Source of the DNA: Dirofilaria immitis | Taxonomy: Eukaryota; Nematoda; Chromadorea; Rhabditida; Onchocercidae | Length of the DNA stretch: 64,000 nucleotides | NCBI GenBank assembly: GCA_024305405.1 | Contig: JAKNDB010000068.1 | Location: forward strand, 10,587,501 to 10,651,500 | Direction of reading: 5' to 3' | Notes under the pieces: model-generated | Databases searched by the model: none | What the model saw: the letters and a program-made list of their open reading frames with translations, nothing else | Told to the model about the DNA's origin: nothing | Shown: piece after piece, positions 27,001 through 40,670 of the stretch | Position numbering within the stretch: the stretch's first letter is position 1 | Layout: every line of letters begins with the position of its first letter | Program-made: the position numbers and the translations under genes

Positions 27001-28354
27001 TTTTCATTTTTAAGTAATGCCTATTTGAGTATCCTATGAAGTCTTAGACTAGTTATAGCAGAAATATTCTATTCAGAGATTTTTAATGGATCTAAACGAC
27101 CAAGGCGTGAACTTCGAATCTGGTTTATAGCAGTAAATTTAACACATAGATTAAAAGGAACGATATAAGAACATTGTTGGTTTCGTTGATATCTAATTGT
27201 AAGTGAGAGCAATTTAGTTTTACTATGATATATTAAAGAAGTGAAAAATTTTGGTATTCACTGCAAATCTATATTATTCATCAGTGATGTGGTTGGAAGA
27301 ATTAGCTATATTAAGTGCAATATAATTGCAGATTTTGCATCAGCCAAAGTCCGGTGGCGTCGAGAATCGTTCAAAGGAAGTAAGAATATCGAGTCGCAAT
27401 GCTGCTGTACATAAGGTCAACCAATATATCATTAATTTTTCTTTATTTTCTTTATCTTTATGCATTATAAAAATTAATCGGCACGATATTCAATTTTATT
27501 GGAGATTTGAAAGAAATGTTATGTTTTTAGTGGTATAATCTAATGCAGGAAATATATTTATTCTAAAGTGCAGAATATTTTTGAATTAAAATACTGTTTT
27601 ATCACTGAAATGCAATAATTTCAGTATTTTTACGGTACACGCGCGATGCCACTTTACCCACATACATTCGAATTATCATTTGATGAAGTTCAATTTTGCA
27701 AAATTGGCTGTGAGCGGTTACCTATTGAATGTTTACCATTTGGGATGAAAATTGAGGATCACAGAACAAAAGTATTGATTTCATTTTCTCTACCGCGGAA
27801 CGCAGGCTAAAGGAAATTGGAAATATAGTAAATATACTTAGAATTTTAAGTCAAAGAAAAGCTGTTATTCTCGAGAGATTTTTATATGATTGCAAATTAC
27901 AGATCATAACCTATGGATTATGAAATTAGGAAAGAAATTAAAGCAAATCTTAGATAAAAACGAAGATTCCTGCAAAAATCATCAATATTATAAACAATAA
28001 ATGCAGAAATTCATCTATTATAAGCAATATGATTATTGACTCAAAAACCGCATAATTTATGGGAGATTAATTAACGCATATATGAATTCGATATTCGAGT
28101 TTTGAAACGTATTTTTTCAGGTAGTACCACTGGAACCAACAACAGATTTGATGCATCATCTTGTATCGCTTTCTATGTGTACAACTGTCGATCAGTCAGT
28201 ATTGACAACGAATGTCATGGGTTTTATTGTGATTACGGCCATAGATATGGAGCAAGAAAAGCTAACAGTACTGAGTCCACAACCATATCCATTGCCATCT
28301 AAGATTCTTATTTTTAGCGAAGTCACATTTATCGATGATAAGGAGCGGACTTAA
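24033..28354 (+). CDS. clpf-1: CLP1, polynucleotide 5'-kinase and cleavage factor II subunit
   Basis: CLP1 is a nuclear ATP/GTP-binding RNA 5'-kinase-family protein found in the pre-mRNA 3'-cleavage machinery and, in animals, with the tRNA splicing endonuclease. Exons: 24033-24110, 24275-24371, 24543-24634, 25587-25793, 26067-26164, 26505-26655, 26876-26987, 27332-27415, 27625-27771, 28121-28354. The repaired protein is about 433 residues, matching the family. The N-terminal domain is followed by a Walker A loop, GPTDVGKT, at about residues 125-132, then [34 protein letters not shown] and the C-terminal domain with [10 protein letters not shown]. One base is missing at about 26068 (GQ-GS junction) and one at about 26599, just before the ATYGG block. 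The third intron appears to begin GC rather than GT (ATG/GCACGT). Probably the second gene of an operon with the frame at 23744. Confidence 0.95.
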
Positions 28355-30305
28355 ACTGCAACAAATTGATGGAGTATGCTATAGAATTTACTTGCGTTGT
28401 AGGAACTAATCTTTAATTCATTAGTTGGAATATATTTTCGATTATGTTTCTTTTCACTTTTTTTTACTAAATTGAAAATGAGATTTTAATTTTGAAATCT
28501 TTTCTGTATTGCAGTTTTGAAGTTTGTTGTAAGTCTGAAATATGTTTCACCTTTTCTTTTATAAACTTACAAAATCCAAATTTTTATTCTGTTTGAAATT
28601 TGAAGCATGTTGTTTTTGTTATTATCCTTTTCTGTTTATTTTGAAGCTATAAAGTTGATGAATAATATATCAACTTCATCACTGAAATTTATTGGCATTT
28701 TTGTACAGACTAATTTGTTTTCCATTTATTTAATTCCAATAAATCACTTATACAAAATTGTCGTGATTCATACTTCAGTTTTTTTGACACCGCAATTTAT
28801 GGAAAAATTAAGATTTGTTTTGTCCACATTTCTCAGGAAAAATTTCCTTGCATTTATATATGCTTTATTGATGCATAATGAATAAATAGCCGAGGAAAAT
28901 ATGCATAAAATTTGTTAGAAAAAGTACAGTTGAGTAAATGTTTTTTTTTTTCTAAAAATCGTAATAGAACAGAAATTCATTTGAGATCAGTGTAGCATGA
29001 AACAGTAATATTGAATGATTATTACTGGTTTATAACTCTATATTTGTTTGCATTTCTTGGGCTGTACATTGCTTGCTTCTTATTTTTCAATTTCATTACA
29101 AGTGTTGATATGACTAATTTCGATCAAATTTGGAAGTTAAATTTCTGTGGGGATCGTTTATGTTATTCACGGAAAGATGAAAGGTTTAGATTGATCAAAT
29201 CATGTGTAACCTAGTTTGTGATTGAGTTGACAAAATTTTGAATTTTGATTTATCATTTGTGATGGAAGTGCGCTTTATGGAGTATCTTTTCACGATACAA
29301 ATGGAGCTATCAAAAGAAAATTTGACGTAGTCAGTTAAAGATAACAGGGAGAAAGCGAATGTCGATTAATGATTAAATTTATTCATGGTAATCGTCAATC
29401 ACATCGTTCAGAAATCGTACATTTAAAAAGCAATTGACGAACTGACTTCTAAAACGATGGAAATAGAGCAAAACTAGAAATAGGTGATTTTAAAAGGTAG
29501 ATTAACGCAGTTGTTCTCGTTTATGATTATAATGCACCGAGAATGTTGCTGTAAAACACTGAACAATTTTAATAGTTTGGATAGTTTCATTCAGTTCATG
29601 AACGAACGATATTATCGGACAGGTAAAACAAGTAAGAATTGAAATGAGAAAAATGAGATTTGAGATAAATCGACTGATGATAATTGAAGTGTTCATTTAA
29701 TTGAATGATTGGAATAAAACAAGTTCTACGAAGAAATGTAAACAAGAGCAGCCAGCTTTAATTGACGATCCATTCTTTTCATTTCTGTCCTTTCTTGTAT
29801 TCACTCTCGAGAGTCCACCAGAGCTTAAAATTCTATTTAATTGTTATATTTTTGCAATAAATTTTTGTTCATAAATTCCTCTCTCGTATATACTTTTGTC
29901 TTCATTTGAAAACTCATTTTTTTTCAATTTTACTGAATTTTTCACTTTTATTATGATTTCTTACTTTTGCTAAATTTGCGAGAAAAAAGAGAAAAATTGA
30001 AGGCCGTTTTCGTAAAATTTATTTGCACAAAATAGATAATGCAATTCTTTTTCTACCAAATTGTTTAAAATCATTATCTTATATAATTGGTATGTTTTTC
30101 TTAAGAATAAAAATCATTGATTTATTTTGATTTCCTTATATCAGTAAATCTATGCATCGCTGGATGTCACATATACTGAATATAAAAAAAAGTACAATTT
30201 CATCCATTGCTTGTTTGAAATGGATCAAAAACTATCACAGAAAATTTCTTGAAAATGTTAAATTTCTGAATATGAAAATTTTCATAATCTGATAAATTTT
30301 TGAGA
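28355..30305. other. Intergenic region
   Basis: AT-rich. The open frames (for example 28607-28885 and 29011-29214) are hydrophobic, low in complexity and lack splice or family support. No gene is called. Confidence 0.6.
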
Positions 30306-33300
30306 ATGGAGGAAAATTCAAATGATAAAATTAATTTGGATTTTACCAAGTATTTAGAAATGGCAGCTAACTTATCCAAAACGACTTCCCGACTGACACA
30401 ATATTCGTTGTATGGACTTCGACACCTACAATTTCGACAAGTGCTGGGAAAGGTGTGCGGAATCTATTTTCTTTTCTTTTTAATGTAGATAGAGGATTTA
30501 GAGTTTGAAAATAAAATTTAAAAAATTATCTGACTCCTATTATTTGCAAATAAAATCTGACTTAAAATTCGAGAACGACAAGAGGTAAATGCAATACGAA
30601 CTAGAAATCTGCATCACCAAAAATTTGTAAGCATAATAGAAGATAATATGTTCTGACTGATTAAGTGCTTTAAAGAATCAAAGGTTTATCATAATTGATG
30701 AGATTTGTAATCCTTTTCATCGAAGCCAAGTCCCATGTAGAAGTAATAGCTGCTACCCGACTAACTCTTATATTATGTGGATTCATCTGATTATTTGCTC
30801 AATTTCATTGCCCCTCTTATATGAAATTCAGTTAATTATTGTCATTTAAGGAAAGGCAAACAACTAATTTTCAGTTTATCGATAACAATATCAATCCATA
30901 CGTTGATGAATGGGAAACACAAAAATATTTTCCAGCACATAGTTTATTCAAAAAATTAGGATTACTTGGAATCTTCGGTGTTAATAAACCTGCTGGTGAT
31001 TTTTTTCCTTCTTAATAAATATCGCAATTAAAGAATAGAGAATGATCGTTAATCTCATATCTGCATGCTTGTGTAGGTAAACACTATTCTATCAAGGAAA
31101 ATCACAATGACAGATATTCAACTTATTATATTTAAATCTATATCTATCCAATAAATTATCGATGATATTTTCCGAAAAAAGATCTGTTTAGAAATAAACG
31201 ATGCTTAACAAAGTGTCGAGATCGATTTAAAAATTTTTGAATCATCTCATTTTGATCAAATTTGATCTGTTATATTTTAGTCACTATTGTTTAATTTATA
31301 TTTACTTGTTTATTATTTTCTTTTTATGGCTAAATATTCAACAAAATTTCATTCGGTTAATTTTTATATTAGTAAGGCTTCCTACTCGTTGGAAAGTTGG
31401 TCGAAGCCCAATTACCTTAAATGATATTTGAATCGCCTGAAATATTAAATCTTTAGAAAATTGCACTAATAATCATAGAATAATTTGAAATAAGTAGGAT
31501 TCAAGATGAGTATACAAGTATTCGTTTTCCAGATTACGGCGGTCTTGGCTTGGATTTTAGTTATTCGATAGCCGTAGCGGAAGAACTGGGCCGAATCAAT
31601 TGTGCGGCCATTCCAATGGCCATAGCTGTTCAGGTTTTATTTTTCCTTTAGATTTTTTCAGGAAATGGGAATTATTGCAAATATAGTTTTTATTCATATT
31701 TAAACTGTTTTCACTTTTTCTTAAGTAACTATAGAGAATTATAAGTCTTGTAATAGATGTTCGAGGAGTTTATGAAACATCTTTCGGTAATAATAACAAG
31801 TAAGTTATGAAAAAATTAAAAATTGGATATAAATCATCTTTTTGGCTTGAACATTAGTCAGATATGGCTACGCCAGCATTGTCTACATATGGAAGTGATT
31901 ATTTGAAACGTGAATTTCTACGTCCCACATTGGAAGGTGATCTAGTCGCATGTTTAGGTGTATCAGAAGCGTCTGCTGGCAGTGACGTTGCTGGTAAATT
32001 CTATTTCAAATTTTTTATTTATTCTTGAAGAGTAAAATTAATTTGCTTACCTTGCTTACCTTCCAATTTATCATGACACGACAAAAATTTATTAATTAAA
32101 TGAAAATTTAATTGCATAAGAATTAAGTTGACAATTAATTATTTAGCAATTTTCATTTCCAAATAATTTTAGCAATTCAAACCACCGCTCGCTGGCATGG
32201 CAGTGATTTAATCATTAATGGTAGTAAGCAATGGATAACTAACGGTACACAAGCAGATTGGATTTGCTTGCTGGCGAATACAAATGATAACCCATCACCA
32301 TATCGAAATAAGAGCCTTATATGTGTACCATTAAATGAGCCAGGTTTTTTCCTTAAATTTATGTGCCACTGAATAAATAAGTTGTTTTCCTTCAACTTTA
32401 CTCACTACAAACTTTTTAAAATTTGCTATTCTTCACGTTAATGCTTATTTTCTATCATTTTGACGAAGAGAAAATGGAAGCAATTTTTAATTTAACTGAG
32501 ATGTCTTGGAAAAGGATGAACGCGGAAGTGCAATGCCTACTTTATTCAAACTTTCGCTATCTCAGGTGTGCATCGTTCGAATCGCATTGAAAAGCTTGGT
32601 ATGCATAGTTCCGACACTGCTGAAATTTATTTTGATAGTATTCGAATACCGAGCCGAAATATAATTGGGGAAGAGGGGCAAGGCTTCGTCTATCAGATGC
32701 TGCAATTCCAAGATGAGCGACTTGTCGCTATAGCTGTGCGTAAGTTTCTAAATCACTCCAATACGCTTCCTGATTTATCATAGGATTTACCATAGAGATT
32801 CGTCATATCGCCAAAGCTGCCATATTCAGCTTCCATAGAAACTGCTCCAATGATACTTTTGCTTTTTAGATTTCTTTAAAGAAATCCCCTTCTTTAGCTG
32901 TTTAACTATCACTTCTTTATCTACATTTTACTTACTTCATACAGCATCATGCAAAAGATTAATTTCTCATCCTAAATTTTTGCATCAGTCTAATTTTTCA
33001 TTACATTCAGTACTTGAACCGATGCAAAAATTATTGATATGACAATTGCATATACGCGACAGAGACGTGTTTTTAATAAAAGTGTCTTGGAGAATCAGGT
33101 ATACATCTACCTTTCTCTTTTCAAATTTATGATATTTTTCTCAATTAAAAACGACAATTGCATTCATCATATAATAATATTTCTTTATTCACAAATAACC
33201 TTCAATATAAATAAGCACCTTTCTTCATTGAATTCTTTATAAATTAAAATTTTAAGACTGTTCACTATCGTTTGGCTGAACTGCAAACAGACATTGAAGC

Positions 33301-33989
33301 AGTTCGATCGTTATTATATCGATCGGTTATAGAACGCCTCCTCGGGAAAGATGTTACAATGCTGGCTAGTATGGGTAAACTAAAAGCTTCACGTTTGGCC
33401 AGGACAGTAACCGATTCCTGCATGCAGGTGAAATTTTTATAACTTCTGCAGAGTATTCTGAATGAACAACCGAAATCTCCATTCTTGGTGAAATGAATTT
33501 CCTGCCAAGTATTTGCTTATAGTCTTATCATCCTTGTTATCAATATCAAAGTTATACTAAATCTTTGTTTGTGTCATTGTTAAATTTATTTTTTATGTGA
33601 GCTCATTTCTGGTCCATTTAAATATAAAAATAACTGTCAACAAAATTCAGAAAAATATGAAATAAAGTTTTGGTAAGGAATGGATTATTTTTAATGCACG
33701 CTGTGCTAATATTTTAATACTTTGTCCATTGAAAATAATTCATGATTAGTTACAATGTTCTCTCTGTTTCTTTCTCAATAATATTGTCCTGAATTCAAAA
33801 AAAAACTTGAATTTTTAGTTTTCAAATAGTTCAAAATATTTTTACTTACAGTTTTGGGGTGGTAATGGCTACGAATGGAACAATTTGATCAGTCGTTATC
33901 ATCGAGATTTTCGATTATTCTCAATTGCAGGCGGTTGTGACGAGGTAATGCTCAGAATTATTTCGAAACGAATGAATATGATAAAATAA
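30306..33989 (+). CDS. Acyl-CoA dehydrogenase
   Basis: A FAD-dependent enzyme that makes the alpha-beta double bond in acyl-CoA, normally in mitochondria, passing electrons to ETF. Exons: 30306-30452, 30875-30995, 31533-31633, 31858-31993, 32173-32343, 32566-32739, 33011-33098, 33257-33427, 33852-33989, giving about 415 residues. N-domain: INPYVDEWE and YGGLGLDFSYS. Middle domain: SEASAGSDVA, NGSKQWITNG, then LGMHSSDTAEI. C-domain: GFVYQMLQFQDERL, AYTRQRRVFNKS, AGGCDEVML near the end. Glu at about residue 276 in QDERL occupies the catalytic-base place known for the long-chain and isovaleryl enzymes; the YEGT base of medium-chain enzymes is absent. The acyl substrate cannot be told from this. 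One A is missing near 33028 (AAAAATT). The last exon runs straight to the stop without the intron its GAGGTAAT might suggest. A mitochondrial leader is not obvious in exon 1. Confidence 0.94.
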
Positions 33990-36900
33990 ATTTAACTCGA
34001 AAAAAAGCAAATGATGGTTTTGTCATTTTTCTATTTGTTAAGCATTTTCAAGCAAGCCAATTAGAATTTGAATAGTTAAGAACAACCGGAATCAGATCAT
34101 CAAAAATCTCCTTCAAAAAAACTTTTCAAGGACTTCACAAATAATAACAAACTATCGTTTCCTTTATTTCGAAAAATATAAGTGAAACTTTAAGATGTTA
34201 AATGAAATTTCTAATCCATTTCCATCAGAGTATTGCATTATTGCCAAATGTATTTTATATGTTTTATATAACTTTTGATGCACATTTCCAAAATTACTTC
34301 ATAAGCTCATTTATATGTCGCATGTCGCAGTAAAAGACCGAAAAACTTTTCCTTTTTATAACGTAGTCGTATCGTTATCAGCTACTTGATGCTTCATTTG
34401 ATTACATCGAGATTGATTTTATGTTCAACATATGATAAACAAGCATTTTTCCTTTCATTCATTGACATGTCTTTTTGTTTCAACAAGTTTCGCTCCCACG
34501 AAATCAAAAAATCTGTAATATTATTAATGATTTGTTTAGTTAATAAATGATAATGTGTGATCAATTTTGAACTTAATTCGTTAACTTAAACGTGCTCCCT
34601 ATCTTTCCTTCAATTTCTTAACTTTATTAACTAAGCATCGAATAGGATCAATTCCAAAAAATTGAAATAATCAATTCTAATCATCAAATTAAATGACATC
34701 GATTAAATCTTAAAAACTATTTATCAATAAAATCCATGGAAAAGTGTATTGAGTTTTCTCTTCGTTATTGAAAAATCTGTTTTAAATTAAGCTTTTAATG
34801 GATTTTTAAAATGCTATGAGATAGTATCTTATCTTTTCTCTTTTATAACATAATTTCTAATTACATTTTTCAAAATAATACTTCTCAATGTAATTTTAAG
34901 TCCAATAAAAATGGAATTTCAAAATACAAAAAATAAAACGAAAATAAAAGTAATATAGAAAATAAAAGAAATGACAATAGAAAACAAAAAAAGTAGAGAA
35001 AATAATAATAAAAAATAAGGGAAAATTATTACGTTCAAATTTATTTACACAAAAAAATTTCATCATATCACTTAAATCTTAAACAAATTAAAAAGGGAAA
35101 GATGAAATGAATGCTATTGCTTATTATTAAGATAAAATTTTATTCAATGAAATATAATCTCAACTCTTCTGACGTGAGAAGCAAAATTTCATTCCGATTT
35201 TAATCTATACATTTTTTTCCGTAAAATTTAATTTTAACTGTGAATAAGAATTTCCAGTTTAAGTTTGTTAGCCATTCTAATCCTAAAAATACTTATCAAA
35301 TTTTCTCAGGATTTGGATTTTATTTGACTTTATAATATTGTAATACTACAGCTTGTAAAACCATACATCACTTAGAATTTAGCTATCAATCAAAGCACCA
35401 GTCAAAGTTACTAAATAGAAATTTTCTGTGAGCAAACATTTAATGTTTTCTTAAAGGTTGTGATTATAAGGCTTAATAATATTCCAAATAATATTCTAGT
35501 GATCGAGAAATCGACAATCTAAATTAAAGGTATTATTTATCGTAAGAGTTTCAGATGAGTTTCTGGTTAAAATTTCGAACGTTTAAATTAAATATTTTAA
35601 AAATATTCAGAGTTTTTGGTTCAAAGTTTGTTTGCAAGCTTTTTTATATTTAAAACAAAGTTCTTGTACTTAAATAAAAGTATTTACACATCCTTTATTA
35701 AAAATGAGCCAAATTTTGTTCATAAAAGTAATCAGAATTTTCTGGAAGTTTTGTTATTCTATATTAAAAATTTTTTTTCTCAGATAAGGATTAGAATAGC
35801 TTGAAAATGAGGATTTAATTAACCAAGAATTTTACAAAAAATGAGAAGATAACTAACCCAAAAAATGTTTTTCAGTTTTATCTAAATCTGGAACAATTTG
35901 AATCTCCGTATGTAATTGTTAGATTTGCTGGATCATTTACCAATGTTTGTTGATCATTTAAATTTTGTTTGGCAATTTTAGTTCATTTCTGCTCAATATT
36001 TTATTTTCTTAAAATTTATGTATGATTTTCTCATGTTGCCCATTGATATATTCAATTAAGTGTGCTATTAAATTTTATATTTGAAAATGATGTCATCTGT
36101 TATCAAAACGTTCCTGTTCTTACAACGAATGACATTTACATTCTCTAAAATAAAAGTTAATTAATGGCTAAATATTTTTCTTTTTATGAATTCAAAGATA
36201 GATAGGTCTATGAGTTTAAAAAAAAGTGAATTTCGTCTTTTTAAATGAAGTCTCTATAATTCATTTATTTCTGGTTCAAATAGAGTTCTAATCTTATGGC
36301 TTTCACAGAACGTTGAAGAAGTGAAACAAATATTTTTGAAACTGAAATTCATAAATCCAAAGTCTAACTGATTAATTACAAGCTTATTAATGTGTAACAA
36401 CAACAGATCAGAAGTTAATAATCTGCTATGCCATCTTTTTTATACCAGCAATAATTTTTTACTAATTGTCGAAAAAATGGATTTCAGATAAAGTTCGAGT
36501 TTTGTGACCATGCGTTGATCATGAAAACTGGAATTATCTCTTTAGCGACTCCTATTAATTAATAGACTAAAATTGATACGATTATTTCGAATTACCTACA
36601 AATTGTTTTTAAATCATTAATATTTGTGCTATTGTTTCGATATGTCATCATGACATTTGACAAATCGTACAATGTAAGTTTTCTATACTCACTGTAATTA
36701 GTAAGAACATTTTTAATAATTCATCTATTTCGATAATGTTATTTTATTATGCTCATATGAAAAGAAAATTATAAGCGAAGTTTTACAATTTTAATTTGAT
36801 AAATCTTCTGGCTCATTTGTATGTGATCTTAACCAATCAACTCTTCGCAAAAAACTACATTCTAAAAGATTCTGATAGCTATTCTATACTTAAACTTTGT

Positions 36901-39900
36901 ATAGCAATTATATGTTTGATTTCAAATATGGATCGTAATTGTCAAATTAGATGGAACACTTGATTTGCTGCAAGCAACAAGAAAAATGATACGATTAGAA
37001 TAACGAAATGAGCATTGTTTATTATGACTAAAGTTAATTATAGAAATTTTAGAAAGCGATATTGAAATAGATCAGAAAGATTAATTATGATAAACTACAT
37101 TATCGGTAAGTTTGATGCATTTATTTTAAAAATAAAGATTAAATGTCTGAAATTTTGTGCATGTTTTCTGCCTGTCATCTTATTTCTGATCACAGTGCAT
37201 TTCAAATATATGTTTAAAGAAATTTCGTTCAAGAAATCAAATCGCTGTGAACAAACAGAATCAGCAGCTGCAGCACCAGTTGGAAGTAAATGTTAATCAT
37301 CTATTCGATCAGTTAATCCAAGTCAATGATCGCAGAATTAGGCCAAATTACTGTCGTTAATTTTAGTATTCTATATCAAATATATACATAAAAGATTCAT
37401 ATTAGTTTTTGAAACCTCGATGTGTATCCTTGAATTTTTCAGATAATTTTCTATTTTAAAGTAGAAAAACTGATATTTGTTGAACTTCTATGCTTCTGTT
37501 TATAGATTATCGAACAGATTTATGAGGAAAATGAACATAGGCTTGATCACAAAATATGAGAAAATCCACTGATTTCATATATGCCGCTGATTTAGATGTT
37601 CTCGTCAACTAAACATAATATTCGCTAAAAGGAATTTGGAAAATGAAATGCCAAGGAATCAGTTCACGGATATTATGCATTGCGTACTTCAGAAAGATTC
37701 TATGAACTTTCTAACAAATTTAACATATTCTCTAGGAAGATAATCATTTCTTTTCTTCCCCTACATATCTTCTAAAATAGTCCATAATCATTACTTTTAT
37801 CGTATATATCAGAAAGAATTTTCAACTTACAAATGTTTTTTTTGAGAGAGAGAAATCAATCGAAATAAATGTTACCATTCATGCTATTACTATGAGTGCT
37901 ATTTCACAGGCTTCTATGGTACTTTGTTAGTTTTATTAAAAACATTTTATAATTATCCCAACTCTGGTGGATTATTTCAGTCGTACACAGAAAATGAAAT
38001 CATGTTCCTACAAGTATTCAATTACTGAATTCAATCATAAATAGAAACTAAAAACAAAGGATTCTGATTGGTTATTACACTTACACTAATTGCTAATAAA
38101 ATTAAAGAAATTTCTTTTAACACGTATAAAAGATTAATATTTTCAAATCCTTAAGAAGGCGGCTCATTTTCAATTTTCAAAAACAATTCCTGCACTATTT
38201 TATATCATAAACATTGTTTGAAAGCTTCAAAAAATTGATCTTTATTTGAGGATTGTCCATCTCTGGAAGGAGTCGGAGAATCTCCTCATTTCCAGGAGAA
38301 TTTAATTCACAGGATTATACTATTGTTTTGTATCTACGTGAATTTTGGTTCTATCCGTTTTATTGTTTGTAAAAATAAATGGGAATCAAATATCAAAAAT
38401 CTAAATTCCAAATTCCATAGAATTCTAATTCTAATCCTAATATCAAGTCTTTATTTAATTTGAATATAATTTTTAAATCTAATTTTTAATTTCGACTTTT
38501 TGGCTTCAATTTCAAAAATCAAAAGCAACGAATTAGATGGATATCAAATTTAACAAAGACCTAATAGATTTAAATATTTGCTTATCCTACCATTTGCTGA
38601 CCTGCTCATATTTTTAAATTTTTAATCTGCGTATCTTTGGATAGCTTGAAAAAATAAGCGAGTTTAATTTTAGGTTCTGTTGAAACATAGAATGAAATTA
38701 CGTATAAAATATAACTTATGCTGTAATTCAGAAATGCATTTCATTAAGATCAACTTTAAAATTTACATCGGCCAATAAATCATTTCAGTGTTCATTTTTA
38801 TTCCACAAAAAGATATGAAAATTTCTGCGAAGCTCATCTAACACGGCATTTCGAAAGTCAGCTTTTATCGTAATCGAAATTTCGATTTTCAGTAATAAGA
38901 ATATTTAGGATTGAGAAAGTGGAGAATTATTTGTAACTAAATCCACATCTTGCTTCTTTTCTTAGATATTTTAGGTACCTATTGCTTAAGTCTTTTCCGT
39001 AATTGAGTTCAGTAAATTTTTCTGAAATTTTAAATATTCTTTATTTAACTAAGTCAGGCAAACTTTTTCATTTTCTTCTTTTCAGAAGGAGCTAAATAAT
39101 ACAATAATTCTTATGTTTTGATTTGTTATTATGCACCAGGTTCGAAAATATTATAATTTTAAAAATCAAAGCAAATATTTGAGACGTGAAAAATTTCGAG
39201 CTTTTTCCCGTCCAAATTTGCACGAGTTTTTAGATGAATGGAAAAAATTTACTCTTATTTTCTACTTAATTTTTGTTCACTATATGATCTTGGATCAAAA
39301 ATTTTATCCGTACCTCTCAATTGTTACACTCTTTCACATTTTTAAAGAATTATTTCTTTCAAACATGTTTATTTGATATCACAGTAGATGATGACATGAT
39401 CGAGGATATGTTAGGTATTCTTTACTTTCAAATTTAATTATTTAATTATATCAATTATAAAATAGCTAGTCATGGCATTATTCGGTTGTTGGTAGCCCAC
39501 TGACAATATTATTTAATTGTTAAAAATAAATTAATGACACTTTTCTTTATAATAAAATCGGTCACTTAATACCTGAACAGATATTACTTAGTAAATTAAG
39601 CAATGAAGCAAAATTGTTCAGTTGCCGTTATTCATGACGGATTAATGATCTGCTGATTAATATCATAGCTTTTTCCAGTAAATCTATGCAAAATCTTTCA
39701 ATATACGAAACTTATTGCAAAAGCATAATATACAAAATTTCTAATTTTTTTCACGTTTATCAAAGCGGTATAAAATCAGTCACCGAAAAAAATATCTACA
39801 GTTTCATTAGGGTTAAATTTTAAATGAATTTCAGCTATAAACATATTTAAGTAACTAACATTTGGTTATATATTTGGTATCACAGGATCGAATATTGTCG

Positions 39901-40670
39901 AATATTGTTATCATTAAATTAGGCTGGAATCATCGAGATTATAAATAATCTTTAGCAGAGAATAATCACACTATATGCTAAGATTTCTGCTTCTTTCGAT
40001 TGTGATAAGAAACTGATCGTTGATATTTATATATTCATATGCATTGACTAAGCACAAAAATCATTTAAAACGAAATAATCGCATAATACTAGTATGCTTA
40101 TGTCTGAATGTCATTGCATATTTTCAGCTGCTCACGTGTAAGATTTCTTTTCGAAAGAATCCGATTTCTTACAGCCCATTTCAGTCTCTTTGATTTTGCC
40201 CGATTGGTACAGAAGATCGCCAAGCTTTAATTCTGGCGTTGATTTATTTTGAAAATGATTAAAAATCAGATTTTCAATATCAAATGAAATTCATTTTACA
40301 AACTACCTGAAATAATCAAATCATTTGAAAAAGTTAATATTATATGTAGCAAAATACTATAAACTAAATATTTCTAAGAAAGTTTCAATTAAAAGACGAA
40401 TACATTAACCCGCACTGTTACTGAATGCAAATCGCGGCCACAAAGCTTGATTTACCGCCAAGACTATCTTCCCATAAATAATTTCTTCAGCCTCTTTCGT
40501 TTCCCGATGTTCTTTTTCTTATTTTTCCATTTGTTTCTTTCGAGCATTTCCTTAGAGTTATTCTTGAAGCGATGTACACGAAAACATTGCATTTATTATT
40601 TTCATTCGTTTTATGTGCCGAAGAAATTTAAGTTCAGCTGAAGTTGAAATTCAAATTTAGACTCGAAAAA
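33990..40670. other. 6.7 kb gene-free gap
   Basis: No exon with family support on either strand. The stretch near 34900-35100 is very A-rich. Small frames such as 37087-37296 are probably chance. This is the largest internal gap in the window and may hold distal regulatory DNA or a fast-evolving gene I cannot see. Confidence 0.5.

Noticed and set aside
29011..29214. Small hydrophobic membrane-like frame
   Set aside because: AT-rich DNA readily gives Phe/Leu/Ile-rich frames; no splice sites, neighbours or motif support it.
33852..33944. Splice donor GAG/GTAATG in the dehydrogenase last exon
   Set aside because: Reading through gives CDEVMLRII and a nearby stop, the normal end of this enzyme family, so no intron is needed.
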